From contig NZ_AKNV01000005.1 in NCBI RefSeq assembly GCF_000274605.1, positions 1 through 64,000 of the forward strand: a stretch of 64,000 bases of DNA. Reading direction: 5' to 3'. The notes beneath the pieces were generated by a model. That model had not been told where the DNA came from. It ran no database searches and saw nothing but the letters and a program-made list of their open reading frames with translations. Source of the stretch: Helicobacter pylori NQ4053 (lineage in GTDB: Bacteria > Campylobacterota > Campylobacteria > Campylobacterales > Helicobacteraceae). Made by a program: the position numbers and the translations under genes. Positions 9,092-19,631 of the stretch are shown here, in pieces. Positions within the stretch are counted from its first letter, which is position 1, and each line of letters opens with the position of its first letter.

Positions 9092-10156
9092 TCACTCTTC
9101 TTCTATTTTCATAATATCGCCCACTTTGCCTCTGCGCTGCTCTTCTAACATTTCTAAAATTTCTTTAGTGCGTTCTTTTTCGCTATAGATCACTTCTTTA
9201 ATTTGAATGGTTTTCCTATACCCTTGAAACCCCACGCTCGCTAAATAACGCTTTTTTTTATGCACATACACGCTCACTTCATCATTAGCGACTTTATTCA
9301 ACCGGATAGTATCCCCCACATCTAAATCCAACATTTCTTTCAAACTCAATTCCACCGCACCCAAAAACACGATCATATCCACGCTCACCCCGCTCAATAG
9401 CGCTTGCAATTCCTTATTACGGCTCTTTTTAGAGTTCGTCTCTGAAAGCATCAAATCCCTACTCCCCATTTTAGAAAGAATGCTCTCAATGGAAATCACC
9501 GGGTAACAAATATTCATCATCCCACGGCTATGCCCGATAATAATCTCTAAAACCACCATGATAGAAATTTCATTTTGAGCGACGATTTGGACCACATTCG
9601 CGCTGGATTCTTTAGCGTCAATGGTAGGATACATCTCCACCACAGGCGACCACACTTCTTTTAAAATTTGCATCACCTGGCGTAAAATCGTATCCAATAA
9701 ATTCAATTCAATATCGCTAAACTCCCTATTTTGATCATACGCGCTCCCCTTACCTCCTAATAGTCTGTCAATCATGGGGAAAGCGATGCTAGGATTAATC
9801 TCTAAAACCCCCGTTCCTCCCATAGGCTTCATGGAAAAGACATTAAAACTTGTAGGGCTAGGCAAACTCATCAAAAATTCGCCATAAGTCATTTGATCCA
9901 CGCTATGGAGCTGGATCTCTACAATAGAACGCATGATAGAAGAAATTTGACTGGAAAGATTCCTAGCCATTTTATCATGGATACTCCTAAAAGAACGCAA
10001 TTGCTCCTTACTCACACGATTAGGGCGTTTGAAATCATAGAGGGTTACACTGCGTTGGGGGATAATATCTTTTTTTTGGACATTTTGAATATCCACATTT
10101 TCATCAACGACTTCTAAAAGCGCATCAATTTCTTCTTGGCTTAAAATATCAGCCAT
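9092..10156 (-). CDS. fliM: Flagellar motor switch protein FliM
   Basis: 354 residues. The N-terminus ILSQEEIDALLEVVDE (residues 4-19) is the conserved CheY-P binding helix. The middle CheC-like domain (about 45-240) includes HDKMARNLSSQISSIMR and GGTGVLEINPSIAFPMIDRL. The C-terminal SpoA domain (about 250-330) includes LDLDVGDTIRLNK. The target of phospho-CheY, it forms the C-ring. It overlaps the fliA 3' end by eight bases. Confidence 0.95.
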   Translation of the reverse strand: MADILSQEEIDALLEVVDENVDIQNVQKKDIIPQRSVTLYDFKRPNRVSKEQLRSFRSIHDKMARNLSSQISSIMRSIVEIQLHSVDQMTYGEFLMSLPSPTSFNVFSMKPMGGTGVLEINPSIAFPMIDRLLGGKGSAYDQNREFSDIELNLLDTILRQVMQILKEVWSPVVEMYPTIDAKESSANVVQIVAQNEISIMVVLEIIIGHSRGMMNICYPVISIESILSKMGSRDLMLSETNSKKSRNKELQALLSGVSVDMIVFLGAVELSLKEMLDLDVGDTIRLNKVANDEVSVYVHKKKRYLASVGFQGYRKTIQIKEVIYSEKERTKEILEMLEEQRRGKVGDIMKIEEE

Positions 10157-10916
10157 GATCCACTCCTAAGGATTTACGCACCTTTTTAATCGCTTCTTTA
10201 ATGATTTGAGAAATGCGCGATTCAGTAATGCCTAAAATCTCTTTGATCTCGCTCAAATTCAACTCTTCAAAGTAATAAAGCTGGATAAGGATTTGCTCTC
10301 TTTCGCTCATTTGATTCAGCGCTTTTTGGACATGCTCTAACAATTCTTCTGCTTCAATTTTTTTAGTGATTTCATCTTGCTCAATCGCATTGAATTGCTC
10401 ATCTATTGGCACTAACGCATAAATATCTGAGGCCGTTTTAGCTTCTCTAATCTTTTCAATATTCTCGCCTAGAGCTTCTGCTAAATACGCATCGCTAGGC
10501 TCTTTCCCATGCTCATTAAGGTGTTTGGTAATTTCAATATCAATGCTTTTAATGAGCTTTCTATTAGAGCGAGAAATCACATCTAAAGAACGCAAATAAT
10601 CTAGCATCGCCCCATTGACACGAGTCTTCGCATACCCCCAAAAAGAATCGTTTAACGCGCTCTCATAACGCCTGGCTAATTTAATCAATTCTTCAGTGCC
10701 AATAGAAACCAGATCGTTAAAATCAATAGAGCTGGGCAAACGCTCTTTTAAACGAAACGCCATAGCGCGCACGGCTGGTAAATACTGGATAGCGAGCGCG
10801 TCTTGATGGTGGTGTTGTTGCTTATCATAGGCGTTCAAAACCTTTTCTATATTTTTTTCGCTGGTTTCAGTTTTTTGAATTCCTTTGGGCATTCTATTTT
10901 CCATCATCAAAATCAT
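10149..10916 (-). CDS. fliA: Flagellar sigma factor FliA (sigma-28)
   Basis: 255 residues with sigma-70 family regions: region 2 (about 40-105: IQYLPAVRAMAFRLKERLP, YAKTRVNGAMLDYLRSLD), region 3 (about 125-175) and region 4 (about 200-250: MSEREQILIQLYYFEELNLS, SRISQIIKEAIKKVRKSLG). It directs late flagellar genes such as flaA and is held by anti-sigma FlgM, not seen here. The first ATG overlaps the preceding gene by 23 bases; no strong SD, so ATG codons at residue 4 or 5 are alternatives. Confidence 0.94.
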   Translation of the reverse strand: MILMMENRMPKGIQKTETSEKNIEKVLNAYDKQQHHHQDALAIQYLPAVRAMAFRLKERLPSSIDFNDLVSIGTEELIKLARRYESALNDSFWGYAKTRVNGAMLDYLRSLDVISRSNRKLIKSIDIEITKHLNEHGKEPSDAYLAEALGENIEKIREAKTASDIYALVPIDEQFNAIEQDEITKKIEAEELLEHVQKALNQMSEREQILIQLYYFEELNLSEIKEILGITESRISQIIKEAIKKVRKSLGVDHG

Positions 10917-11208
10917 AACTTCTAATGTATTCTAAAATACTAGCCACTTCTTTTTCTCTGTTCTTAAACTCATGGTTGAAACGAAGCAAGCTCTCTTCAG
11001 TGCCTTTTTTGTCAAAAAGACAAATATCTAAATCCGTGCAAGCGATAAAAATAGACGCAAATAACAACGCGATCAAGTATCCCCCTAGCGTGGATAACAC
11101 CGTCCATAATAAAATGCTCTCTGGCTCATTGAATTTCAACACCGAAAACACTAACCCTAAAAAAAACCCTACCACAACAGAAAAATGGATAAAATTTTGA
11201 ACTCTCAT
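10894..11208 (-). CDS. Small two-TM membrane protein between flhG and fliA
   Basis: 104 residues with two hydrophobic segments (about 9-28, FSVVVGFFLGLVFSVLKF; about 33-56, LLWTVLSTLGGYLIALLFAS), then a charged cytoplasmic tail with ESLLRFNHEFKNREKEVAS. No family recognised. Its fixed place between flhG and fliA, with overlaps at its 3' end, suggests a link to flagellar assembly (inference). HP1033-like. Confidence 0.75.
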   Translation of the reverse strand: MRVQNFIHFSVVVGFFLGLVFSVLKFNEPESILLWTVLSTLGGYLIALLFASIFIACTDLDICLFDKKGTEESLLRFNHEFKNREKEVASILEYIRSYDFDDGK

Positions 11209-11212
11209 CAGT

Positions 11213-12097
11213 CTACCCCAAATACTTCAAAAGCCTTTTAAAAAAGCTTTTCAAACCTTCTTTTGGTATTTCTAAAGCACCGGTTTCTAACTTAGAAACC
11301 AAAAGACCCGCTATCTGATCAATGGATTGCGAAAACAAATCATTAGGGGCTATTTTTCTTACAATCTTTCGCTCTCTCACATAGCGTTTCAATAAGGAGC
11401 TGTTTTCAATCGCTCCTAAATAGTGCAATTCTAATGAAGCGATATTGTTTTTAGCCACTTTAAACAACCTTTCATAAGTCGCCCTACCCTCTTTAGGTTG
11501 GGCTACCATGTTAGTAATAAGAAACAATTCATCTTTATTTTTGGAGTTGATTTTAATGCATGCATACGCATCGGTAATCGCTGAAGGATCGGGTGTGGTA
11601 ACAATCACCACGCAATCGCTCGCATTCAAAAACGCTTGTGTAGTGGCTCCAATCCCAGCTCCCGTATCAATCACAATATAATCTAAAGAGCTTAAAACCC
11701 CCTCTTCATCCACGAATTGATCTAAAACTTCTGTTCCGCTAATGTATTTTAAAATTTCTTCGCCGCTATCCCCGGGAATTAAGCAAAGCCCGGGTTCAAT
11801 CTCGCAAATGATTTCTTGTAATTTGGCTTCACCTTTTAAGGCATGCAAGATATTTTTATGGGTTTTCACCCCAAAAATCACATCTAAATTCGCTAAACCA
11901 ATATCCGCATCAAACACCCCTACCTTATAACCTTTCTTGTATAAAGAGTAAGCTAAATTAGCGCTAATATTGGATTTCCCCACACCTCCCTTACCGCTTG
12001 TGATAGCGATGAATTTGGTATTCCCCTTATTATCAAAAAAACTTTTAGGGTTTTTAAGATTCATCAAATTATCTAAGCGGCTCGCTTGATTGTTCAT
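11213..12097 (-). CDS. flhG: Flagellar number regulator FlhG (MinD-like ATPase)
   Basis: 294 residues. A deviant Walker A (SGKGGVGKSNISANLAYSL, about 34-52) marks the MinD/ParA class; DADIGLANLDVIFG is the switch region and VIDTGAGIG the Walker B region. The C-terminus (SFFKRLLKYLG) is an amphipathic helix that could bind membrane. It works opposite FlhF to set flagellum number and place. Start and flhF stop overlap by four bases. Confidence 0.93.
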   Translation of the reverse strand: MNNQASRLDNLMNLKNPKSFFDNKGNTKFIAITSGKGGVGKSNISANLAYSLYKKGYKVGVFDADIGLANLDVIFGVKTHKNILHALKGEAKLQEIICEIEPGLCLIPGDSGEEILKYISGTEVLDQFVDEEGVLSSLDYIVIDTGAGIGATTQAFLNASDCVVIVTTPDPSAITDAYACIKINSKNKDELFLITNMVAQPKEGRATYERLFKVAKNNIASLELHYLGAIENSSLLKRYVRERKIVRKIAPNDLFSQSIDQIAGLLVSKLETGALEIPKEGLKSFFKRLLKYLG

Positions 12098-13473
12098 GCT
12101 TGTTCCTTATTAGGGTTACTAAAGCCATCTAGCATGCAATCCACTAAATACTCATTAGTAGCCACTTTCAAATCCATAGGCACTTCTTGGCCGACAGAAA
12201 GATAGCTGATAGGCTTTTGGCTTTCATGCACTAAAGAAAACAAATTCCCTAGCCCCCTACTCTCGTCCAATTTCGTAAAGATTAAAGTGTCAATCCCTAA
12301 CACCCCAAAAGAATCATAAATATCTTTCATGTCTTCATACTTAGTGGTAACCGAAAGCACTAAGGACACATCAATATTATAACCCCCATCTATAAATTCC
12401 TTCAAACCGGCAATTTTTTCTTTATCGTATTGCGAATGCCCTGTCGTATCCACTAAAATAAAATCGCAGTATTCCAAAGCTTCAATTTCTTTAGCAAAAT
12501 CCTTAGCGTCAATCACCGCTTCTATACTCATTTTCATTTTATTAGCATACCAGCTTAATTGCTCCAAAGCCCCAATGCGATAATTGTCTAAGGTGATAAT
12601 GCCCACCTTGTATTTTTTCGCTAGCATCCTAGAATAACGCGCGGCTAATTTAGCCAAAGTCGTCGTTTTCCCCACGCCTGTTGGCCCTACAAGCATTAAG
12701 ATGCGTTTTTGCCTTAAATTCAAATCTTCAGGGCGGCACAAAATCATTTTGCGCAACACTTCTCTAAAATAGCGCTTGATCGTTACGGAATTTTCGCGCA
12801 TGCGTAAAGGCATCAATTCTAGGCTCAATTGCATGATTTCATCTAAATGGCTGGATTTCATCCCACTTTGTTTGGCCAGTTTGTAAATTTCTGCAAATTC
12901 TTGAGGGATATTAATAGAATTAGGGTTTTTCTCATCCCAAAACATGTTTTGAATGAGTTTCAAGCTGTCTCTGATTTTACTTAATTGCAGATTGATGTCT
13001 TTAATTTCTTCTTCTTGTTTGACTTCTCTTTTTTCTCTTTCTTTTTTATGGTTGGCTTCATCTTTTAAGGCTTGCAATAAAGCGTCCTGCTTATTAGCCT
13101 CTAAAGGCGTATCCTCTAACGGAGCGTCTTTTTCTAAAAGGGTCTTATTTTTTGAAAAACTATAGTTGCGCTGATTAGATGAAACCCCAGCGAGTTTGCG
13201 CATTTCTTCTACAGTGCTTGAAAGCTGCATGACCACATCTTCTTCATTCAATTCTTCATCATACAAACTTTCAGGAATAAGGGGGGCTTTAGGGGGTTTG
13301 TTTTCGCTCTCTTCTTCAACCGCCACAACGATTTCATAAAGCCCAGAAGAAGTGAGCGTTTTTTTACGGATTTCTTGCGTTTTAAACACTAGCGTATCCA
13401 CCCCATGGTGGCTTTGAGCGATCTTTAAAGCTTCAGCGGCCGTCTCCCCACTATAGGTATAGAATTTCACCAC
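12094..13473 (-). CDS. flhF: Flagellar SRP-type GTPase FlhF
   Basis: 459 residues. An N-terminal variable basic/acidic region (about 1-190, including a charged coiled coil [17 protein letters not shown]) is followed by an N helical domain and a G domain with [18 protein letters not shown] (about 257), [24 protein letters not shown] and [11 protein letters not shown], all SRP-GTPase motifs. It recruits early flagellar parts to the pole and is required for expression of middle flagellar genes in H. pylori. Overlaps folK by seven bases. Confidence 0.94.
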   Translation of the reverse strand: MVKFYTYSGETAAEALKIAQSHHGVDTLVFKTQEIRKKTLTSSGLYEIVVAVEEESENKPPKAPLIPESLYDEELNEEDVVMQLSSTVEEMRKLAGVSSNQRNYSFSKNKTLLEKDAPLEDTPLEANKQDALLQALKDEANHKKEREKREVKQEEEIKDINLQLSKIRDSLKLIQNMFWDEKNPNSINIPQEFAEIYKLAKQSGMKSSHLDEIMQLSLELMPLRMRENSVTIKRYFREVLRKMILCRPEDLNLRQKRILMLVGPTGVGKTTTLAKLAARYSRMLAKKYKVGIITLDNYRIGALEQLSWYANKMKMSIEAVIDAKDFAKEIEALEYCDFILVDTTGHSQYDKEKIAGLKEFIDGGYNIDVSLVLSVTTKYEDMKDIYDSFGVLGIDTLIFTKLDESRGLGNLFSLVHESQKPISYLSVGQEVPMDLKVATNEYLVDCMLDGFSNPNKEQA

Positions 13474-13958
13474 TCCCCTTTTTTAAAAAGAATTTGTTGC
13501 AAAGCCAACGGCACTAACACCGAATCCCTTTCACTCCATTTAGGGTGAGGTAAAGTCAAATCGTTCTGCCTTAAAATGACTTGGTTGAAAGCGATAATAT
13601 CAATATCTAAAGTTCTTGGAGCGTCTTTAAAATCGCGCTTCCTTGCACGGCCAAAACGCCTTTCTATATAAAAAACCAGAGCAAAAAAATGGCGTAAACT
13701 TAAAGATGTTTTAAGGATAATCGTAGCGTTATAAAAGTTAGGTTGATTAGTGTAACCAAAAGGCGGATTGATATAAATGGGCGAAGAAAAAATTTTCCCG
13801 ATCTTACTATGATTTTTAAAATACAAAAAACAATTTTTTAATATTTTTAAAGGATTTTTAAGATTAGATCCCAACCCTAAAACCACCCTGTTAGAAAAAT
13901 CAAGCCTTTTTTTAAAAAGGCTAGGGAAAAAGCGGCTAGTAAAGATCTCTCGCATCAC
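13467..13958 (-). CDS. folK: HPPK, folate biosynthesis
   Basis: 163 residues. The motifs of 6-hydroxymethyl-7,8-dihydropterin pyrophosphokinase are visible: [10 protein letters not shown] near residue 28, [13 protein letters not shown] near 112 (Asp-x-Asp metal site) and [16 protein letters not shown] near 134. It has an N-terminal extension of about 25 residues over typical HPPK, so a downstream start is possible, but the ATG used here overlaps the pepQ stop as elsewhere in this operon. Confidence 0.88.
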   Translation of the reverse strand: MMREIFTSRFFPSLFKKRLDFSNRVVLGLGSNLKNPLKILKNCFLYFKNHSKIGKIFSSPIYINPPFGYTNQPNFYNATIILKTSLSLRHFFALVFYIERRFGRARKRDFKDAPRTLDIDIIAFNQVILRQNDLTLPHPKWSERDSVLVPLALQQILFKKGEW

Positions 13959-15028
13959 AAAAGCTCAGCCCTAGAATTTTTGATCACCACTAAATCTTCA
14001 ATGCGTACCCCAAAAAATCCAGGGATATAAATCCCAGGCTCTACAGAAAACACCATGCCCTCTTCTAAAATAGTTCCACTGCGCGATGAAATATAAGGAA
14101 GCTCATGAATGTCTAAGCCAATGCCATGCCCGGTGCTGTGAGTGAAATACTGCCCATAACCATAATCGCTAATCACCCCCCTAGCCAAGCTGTCCGCTTC
14201 TTTACCGGTCATGCCCGCTCTAATGCCTGAAATAGCCTTTTCTTGCGCTTCTTTCACAATGTCATAAATCTTTTGACGCTCTTTATCCTTGAAACTCTGC
14301 TCTCTTGTGAAGACAAAATTTTTAGGGTCAAAAAAAGCCGTGCGAGTCCTATCCGAGCAATAGCGTTCGTATTTGATCCCCATATCCAAAAGAATGCTGT
14401 GCTCCGCTTTTAAAAAATCCTTCGTGCTAGGCAAGGCATGGGGCTTGCTCGCATTCGCATTCAAGGCTAAAATAGGCTCAAAACTCAGATCATAAACCCC
14501 CTCTTTAGTCAAAAAGTCCTTAACCTTATGCTGCAAATACCGCTCGCTCAAGGACTCTTTTTCATCAAAAATCTTTTTCACATACTCAGCAAAATTTTCA
14601 AAAGCTTCAACATTCAGTGCTTGAGATTTTTTGAGGAGTTGGATTTCATGATCGTTTTTAATGATGCGTTTTTGGCGGTGGTAACTAGGCACGCCCTCTA
14701 AAATAACCTTATTCCCAACCGCTGAATCCAAACGCTTATAGGTTTGCAAATTCACTTGATTGGGGTCAAAAAAGAGCTTTTTAACCGAACTTTTAGCAAT
14801 CAAGTCAATCGCGCTTTGGACTAAATCACTAGACTCTATCACTTCCGCTAAAACGCCATTTTTAGGCTGAACGCTTTCTTTAGCTTCTTGAGTGTAGCGA
14901 GAATCAGTGATAAAAAACGAGCGATCGTCTAATTGCAAAAACAAAGCGTTATCGCAACTATAAGCGCATTCAAAAAATATCGCGTTCTCATTGAGCGTGA
15001 AATGCGATTCTCTTTCTAATCCTTTCAT
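13955..15028 (-). CDS. pepQ: M24B Xaa-Pro peptidase family protein
   Basis: 357 residues with an N-terminal creatinase-like domain and a pita-bread metallopeptidase domain. Metal ligands are visible in [20 protein letters not shown] (two Asp), [14 protein letters not shown] (His), [12 protein letters not shown] (Glu) and [10 protein letters not shown] (Glu). It removes residues before proline from peptides. The link to flagellar neighbours is only positional. pepQ versus pepP specificity cannot be told from sequence. Confidence 0.88.
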   Translation of the reverse strand: MKGLERESHFTLNENAIFFECAYSCDNALFLQLDDRSFFITDSRYTQEAKESVQPKNGVLAEVIESSDLVQSAIDLIAKSSVKKLFFDPNQVNLQTYKRLDSAVGNKVILEGVPSYHRQKRIIKNDHEIQLLKKSQALNVEAFENFAEYVKKIFDEKESLSERYLQHKVKDFLTKEGVYDLSFEPILALNANASKPHALPSTKDFLKAEHSILLDMGIKYERYCSDRTRTAFFDPKNFVFTREQSFKDKERQKIYDIVKEAQEKAISGIRAGMTGKEADSLARGVISDYGYGQYFTHSTGHGIGLDIHELPYISSRSGTILEEGMVFSVEPGIYIPGFFGVRIEDLVVIKNSRAELL

Positions 15029-15041
15029 GGGTAGCCCCCTT

Positions 15042-15545
15042 TTATTTTTGATTGTTAATGGGGTTATTAGGGTTGTTTTTTTGGGCTTCTTGGAACGCTT
15101 TCATTTCGGCTAAAATATTGACCATCGCCATTAAAGCCATGTTGTAACCAAGCGGGCCAAATCCCATGATCACGCCTCCACAAGCCGCTCCAGTGTAAGA
15201 ATTTTTCCTGAATTCTTCTCTGGCTTGAATGTTAGTGAGATGCACTTCAATAACGGGTTTGCCCGCTAGCATGATCGCATCTGCAATCGCAATAGAAGTG
15301 TGCGAAAACGCTCCAGGGTTAATGATGATCCCTTCATAATCGCTACCCACGCTCTCTTGGATTTTATCAATGATTTCGCCCTCAAAATTGGTTTGAAAAA
15401 ACTCTAATTCCACATCTAAATTGCCTTGTTTCACGAAAGTTTGCATGATTTCATGGATTTGGTCTAAGGTTACCATGCCATAAAGTCTTGGGTCTCTGTG
15501 TCCTAACATGTTTAAATTAGGCCCTTGAATCACTAAAATTTTCAT
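15042..15545 (-). CDS. aroQ: Type II 3-dehydroquinate dehydratase
   Basis: 167 residues. Motifs of the dodecameric type II enzyme: [19 protein letters not shown] (catalytic Tyr and Asn/Arg region), [31 protein letters not shown] (His) and [17 protein letters not shown]. It dehydrates 3-dehydroquinate in the shikimate pathway. First gene of the leftward operon leading to the flagellar genes; a -10 box (TATAAT on the minus strand, 15584-15589) lies 39 bases upstream. Confidence 0.94.
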
Positions 15546-15583
15546 TAATTTATTTCTCCTTGTTGAATATGGAATGAAACCGC

Positions 15584-15589
15584 ATTATA
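15584..15589 (-). promoter_or_regulatory. -10 box of the aroQ-flagellar operon
   Basis: TATAAT on the minus strand preceded by TATGC, giving an extended -10 typical of H. pylori sigma-80 promoters. It would drive aroQ-pepQ-folK-flhF-flhG-fliA-fliM-fliY. Confidence 0.55.
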
Positions 15590-15640
15590 GCATAAGTTTT
15601 TATCTTACCCCTTAAATCCCCTAAGAACGCATTGTCAAGA

Positions 15641-15690
15641 AACTACCGCTTGACTAACATCAAACCCCTTGATGCTAAAAAGCGCTTTTA
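15641..15690 (+). repeat. Divergent copy of the intergenic hairpin repeat
   Basis: AACTACCGCTTGACTAACAT then a CATCAA-ACCCC-TTGATG hairpin, then CTAAAAAGCGC. The order and the hairpin match the copies at 20851 and 22196. It overlaps the 3' end of the O-antigen ligase gene. Confidence 0.4.
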
Positions 15691-16964
15691 TCTTTTTTTA
15701 AAAAAACAGCCATCATGATCATTCCTACAAAAAAACTTCCCGTAATGAAGAAATCAAAGGGGTCAAACCCGATGCCAAAAATGAGGTAAAAAGCGAGTGT
15801 CGTTAATATAAAGAATGATATTAAAGAATTTTGCTTGATCCCGCTCCAAAAAATCTTTACAATAACTAGTAAAAAAAAGAGCCAGATTAAAAAGCCTATG
15901 ATCCCCCTAGTGGCTAGAACATGAATGATTTGATTGTCGTATCTTTCATAACAAAGAATCAAATCTTTGGCTCTATAAGACTTTGATAAGGATAAAATCT
16001 CTTCTAATCTCTGGCATTTCTCGCTAGCGGCCATACCAAAAAAGGGCCTTAAACGCAAAACCGTTAGGGCTTCTTTCCAGCGCTCCAAACGCCACCCGAT
16101 ACTGCTATCAGCGTCCTTTTTAGCGTAGCGTTTCAAATCTTCTTCAAAGCTTTGGTTTTGAACCCTAGATTGCTCTATTGCCCCCCTTTTTTCTAAAGCG
16201 TTACTCCCCACATACAAAGCGCTCAAAATCAGACTCACAACCACCATATAACCCAATGGTTTGAGCGATTTTTTGGCACATAAAATAAAGCAAGAAAGGA
16301 TTAAAAAAGTAGCCACAAAAGCGATCGTCGCGCTCCTTGTAGCGCTTAAAATAACGACTAAAAACCCCACAAAAACAGAAAGGGTGAAAAAAAGTTTTTC
16401 TTTTTGATTTTGCGAATAAAGCGCATAAATATAACAGCCTAAAATGGAAACGCTCACTAAAACCACATACTCCTTAACCGTGCTAAACCCTTGCGCTCTG
16501 GGCATGTTAAAATAAATTTTTTGCACTAATGAAAGCAAGCCGTTGATGAAATTTGCAACAGCCATGCTGTAAAAAAGGACTTTTTGATTCAATTTGATTC
16601 TTAAACAACTGGCAAAAAGCAAGCATAACGCCCCGCAAGCGTAAGTTAAGGACATGTTTAGAGCGAATAAATTGTAGCGGAAAGTTTGGCTATCATACAT
16701 GTTGAACATGTTAGGGAAGATGCTTAAAAACACGCCCAAAAAAGCCAGAGTGAGCCATTTAAAAGGCATGGTTTTTAAATGATTAATTGCAAAAGTTTCT
16801 TTCAAAGACGCTTGGAAATAACACCTAAAAAACAAAAAAACCATTAAAACAATCAATAAGACTTGCGTTAAAGGTTTTTTAAACGAAGTGAGAAAGAAAA
16901 GAGCAAAAACTAGAGTGAAAACAGAGTCCGCACTAAAAAAGGCTTTCAAACGCTCTTTCAACAC
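15675..16964 (-). CDS. waaL: O-antigen ligase (WaaL-type) membrane protein
   Basis: 429 residues with about ten to twelve hydrophobic segments and a large periplasmic loop (about 255-340) holding RLERWKEALTVLRLRPFFGMA, the conserved Wzy_C/WaaL pattern in which basic residues precede a glycine. Established role of the HP1039 homologue: joins undecaprenyl-linked O-antigen (Lewis antigens in H. pylori) to lipid A-core at the outer face of the inner membrane. Stands alone between aroQ and rpsO. Confidence 0.8.
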   Translation of the reverse strand: MLKERLKAFFSADSVFTLVFALFFLTSFKKPLTQVLLIVLMVFLFFRCYFQASLKETFAINHLKTMPFKWLTLAFLGVFLSIFPNMFNMYDSQTFRYNLFALNMSLTYACGALCLLFASCLRIKLNQKVLFYSMAVANFINGLLSLVQKIYFNMPRAQGFSTVKEYVVLVSVSILGCYIYALYSQNQKEKLFFTLSVFVGFLVVILSATRSATIAFVATFLILSCFILCAKKSLKPLGYMVVVSLILSALYVGSNALEKRGAIEQSRVQNQSFEEDLKRYAKKDADSSIGWRLERWKEALTVLRLRPFFGMAASEKCQRLEEILSLSKSYRAKDLILCYERYDNQIIHVLATRGIIGFLIWLFFLLVIVKIFWSGIKQNSLISFFILTTLAFYLIFGIGFDPFDFFITGSFFVGMIMMAVFLKKDKSAF

Positions 16965-16993
16965 AAACTCGCCATACCCTAAAACCGATAAAA

Positions 16994-17266
16994 TTATCTG
17001 TCTTTAATGCCTAACTTTTCAATCAAAACCACATAACGTGCATGGTTAGTGCGTTTGATGTATTTCAACAAGTTGCGTCTTTGAGCGACTAATTTTAAAA
17101 GCCCTAAACGACTGGAATGATCTTTGGGGTTAGCCTTTAAATGCTCGGTTAAAAGCCTGATCCTTTCATTCAACAACGCCACTTGCACCTCACAAGAACC
17201 CGTATCGTTTTCCTTAGTGGCAAACGCCTTAATGATTTCTTGTTTTTTCTCCAGATTCAAAGCCAT
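16994..17266 (-). CDS. rpsO: 30S ribosomal protein S15
   Basis: 90 residues matching the S15 length and sequence: [40 protein letters not shown] and the [10 protein letters not shown] tail. Binds 16S rRNA central domain. SD GGAGG upstream; -10 TATAAT on the minus strand at 17302-17307. Divergent from flhA. Confidence 0.97.
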   Translation of the reverse strand: MALNLEKKQEIIKAFATKENDTGSCEVQVALLNERIRLLTEHLKANPKDHSSRLGLLKLVAQRRNLLKYIKRTNHARYVVLIEKLGIKDR

Positions 17267-17301
17267 AACGACCTCCTAATTGGTAATTTAATAAAGATCA
17301 C

Positions 17302-17356
17302 ATTATAGCGTAAAATAAGCTTTTTTGTGCCATACTTTTAAACTTTATATTATAAT
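17302..17356. promoter_or_regulatory. Divergent promoters of rpsO and flhA
   Basis: Minus-strand TATAAT at 17302-17307 faces rpsO; plus-strand TATAAT at 17351-17356 faces flhA. Both are good -10 matches. Confidence 0.6.
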
Positions 17357-17401
17357 AAGAGACAAACACACCTACCAAAATTAAGGCATTGATTTTAGAT
17401 T

Positions 17402-19603
17402 ATGGCAAACGAACGCTCCAAATTAGCTTTTAAAAAGACTTTCCCTGTCTTTAAACGCTTTTTGCAATCCAAAGACTTAGCCCTTGTGGTCTTTGTGATC
17501 GCTATTTTAGCGATCATTATCGTGCCGTTACCGCCTTTTGTGTTGGATTTTTTACTCACGATTTCTATCGCACTGTCGGTGTTGATTATTTTAATCGGGC
17601 TTTATATTGACAAGCCTACTGATTTTAGCGCTTTCCCCACTTTATTACTCATTGTAACCTTATACCGCTTGGCTTTAAATGTCGCCACCACTAGAATGAT
17701 TTTAACCCAAGGCTATAAAGGGCCTAGCGCGGTGAGCGATATTATCACGGCGTTTGGGGAATTTAGCGTGAGCGGGAATTATGTGATTGGGGCGATTATC
17801 TTTAGTATTTTAGTGCTAGTGAATTTATTGGTGGTTACTAATGGCTCTACTAGGGTTACTGAAGTTAGGGCGCGATTCGCTCTAGACGCTATGCCAGGAA
17901 AGCAAATGGCGATTGATGCGGATTTAAACTCAGGGCTTATTGATGATAAGGAAGCTAAAAAACGGCGCGCCGCTCTAAGCCAAGAAGCGGATTTTTATGG
18001 CGCGATGGATGGTGCGTCTAAATTCGTCAAAGGCGATGCGATCGCTTCTATCATCATCACGCTTATTAATATTATTGGAGGGTTTTTAGTGGGCGTGTTT
18101 CAAAGGGATATGAGCTTGAGCTTTAGTGCTAGCACTTTCACTATCCTAACCATTGGCGATGGGCTTGTGGGGCAAATCCCTGCTTTAATCATTGCAACAG
18201 CGACCGGTATTGTCGCCACTCGCACCACGCAAAATGAAGAAGAGGACTTTGCTTCCAAACTCATCACACAGCTCACCAATAAAAGCAAAACTTTAGTGAT
18301 TGTGGGGGCGATTTTATTGCTTTTTGCCACCATTCCTGGACTCCCTACCTTTTCTTTAGCGTTTGTAGGGACACTCTTTTTATTCATCGCATGGCTGATT
18401 AGCAGGGAGGGAAAAGACGGATTACTCACTAAATTAGAAAATTATTTGAGTCAAAAATTCGGCTTGGATTTGAGCGAAAAACCCCACAGCTCCAAAATCA
18501 AACCCCACGCCCCCACCACAAGGGCTAAAACCCAAGAAGAGCTTAAAAGAGAAGAAGAGCAAGCGATTGATGAAGTGTTAAAAATTGAATTTTTAGAATT
18601 GGCTTTAGGCTATCAGCTCATCAGCTTAGCGGACATGAAACAAGGGGGCGATTTGTTAGAAAGGATTAGGGGTATTAGAAAAAAGATAGCGAGCGATTAT
18701 GGCTTTTTGATGCCTCAAATTAGGATTAGGGATAATTTACAGCTCCCCCCAACGCATTATGAAATCAAGCTTAAGGGCATTGTGATTGGTGAGGGCATGG
18801 TGATGCCAGATAAGTTTTTAGCCATGAATACCGGTTTTGTGAATAAAGAAATTGAAGGAATTCCTACTAAAGAGCCGGCTTTTGGAATGGACGCTTTATG
18901 GATTGAAACTAAAAATAAAGAAGAAGCCATTATTCAAGGCTATACTATTATTGATCCAAGCACCGTTATTGCGACACACACCAGCGAATTAGTGAAAAAA
19001 TACGCTGAAGATTTTATCACTAAAGATGAAGTGAAATCCCTTTTAGAGCGCTTGGCTAAAGACTATCCTACAATTGTAGAAGAGAGTAAAAAAATCCCCA
19101 CCGGTGCGATCCGCTCAGTCTTGCAAGCCTTGTTGCATGAAAAAATTCCCATTAAGGACATGCTCACTATTTTAGAAACGATTACCGATATTGCCCCATT
19201 GGTTCAAAACGATGTGAATATCTTAACCGAACAAGTGAGGGCGAGGCTTTCTAGGGTGATCACTAACGCTTTTAAATCTGAAGACGGGCGTTTGAAATTT
19301 TTAACCTTTTCTACCGATAGCGAACAATTTTTGCTTAATAAATTGCGAGAAAATGGCACTTCTAAGAGCCTGTTGCTCAATGTGAGCGAATTGCAAAAAC
19401 TCATTGAAGTGGTCTCTGAAGAGGCCATGAAAGTCTTGCAAAAAGGGATCGCTCCGGTGATTTTGATCGTAGAGCCTAATTTAAGAAAAGCCCTTTCCAA
19501 TCAAATGGAGCAGGCTAGGATTGATGTGGTCGTGCTAAGCCATGCTGAATTAGATCCTAACTCCAATTTTGAAGCTTTAGGCACGATCCACATTAACTTT
19601 TAA
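17402..19603 (+). CDS. flhA: Flagellar export gate protein FlhA
   Basis: 733 residues. The N-terminal half holds about eight membrane segments with the FHIPEP region between them ([60 protein letters not shown]). The C-terminal cytoplasmic domain (about 350-733) includes [15 protein letters not shown] and [20 protein letters not shown]. It forms the nonameric ring of the flagellar type III exporter and in H. pylori is also needed for flagellar gene regulation. Confidence 0.96.
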   Translation: MANERSKLAFKKTFPVFKRFLQSKDLALVVFVIAILAIIIVPLPPFVLDFLLTISIALSVLIILIGLYIDKPTDFSAFPTLLLIVTLYRLALNVATTRMILTQGYKGPSAVSDIITAFGEFSVSGNYVIGAIIFSILVLVNLLVVTNGSTRVTEVRARFALDAMPGKQMAIDADLNSGLIDDKEAKKRRAALSQEADFYGAMDGASKFVKGDAIASIIITLINIIGGFLVGVFQRDMSLSFSASTFTILTIGDGLVGQIPALIIATATGIVATRTTQNEEEDFASKLITQLTNKSKTLVIVGAILLLFATIPGLPTFSLAFVGTLFLFIAWLISREGKDGLLTKLENYLSQKFGLDLSEKPHSSKIKPHAPTTRAKTQEELKREEEQAIDEVLKIEFLELALGYQLISLADMKQGGDLLERIRGIRKKIASDYGFLMPQIRIRDNLQLPPTHYEIKLKGIVIGEGMVMPDKFLAMNTGFVNKEIEGIPTKEPAFGMDALWIETKNKEEAIIQGYTIIDPSTVIATHTSELVKKYAEDFITKDEVKSLLERLAKDYPTIVEESKKIPTGAIRSVLQALLHEKIPIKDMLTILETITDIAPLVQNDVNILTEQVRARLSRVITNAFKSEDGRLKFLTFSTDSEQFLLNKLRENGTSKSLLLNVSELQKLIEVVSEEAMKVLQKGIAPVILIVEPNLRKALSNQMEQARIDVVVLSHAELDPNSNFEALGTIHINF

Positions 19604-19631
19604 TTTAATTTATAAAATAAAAAGGAGAATG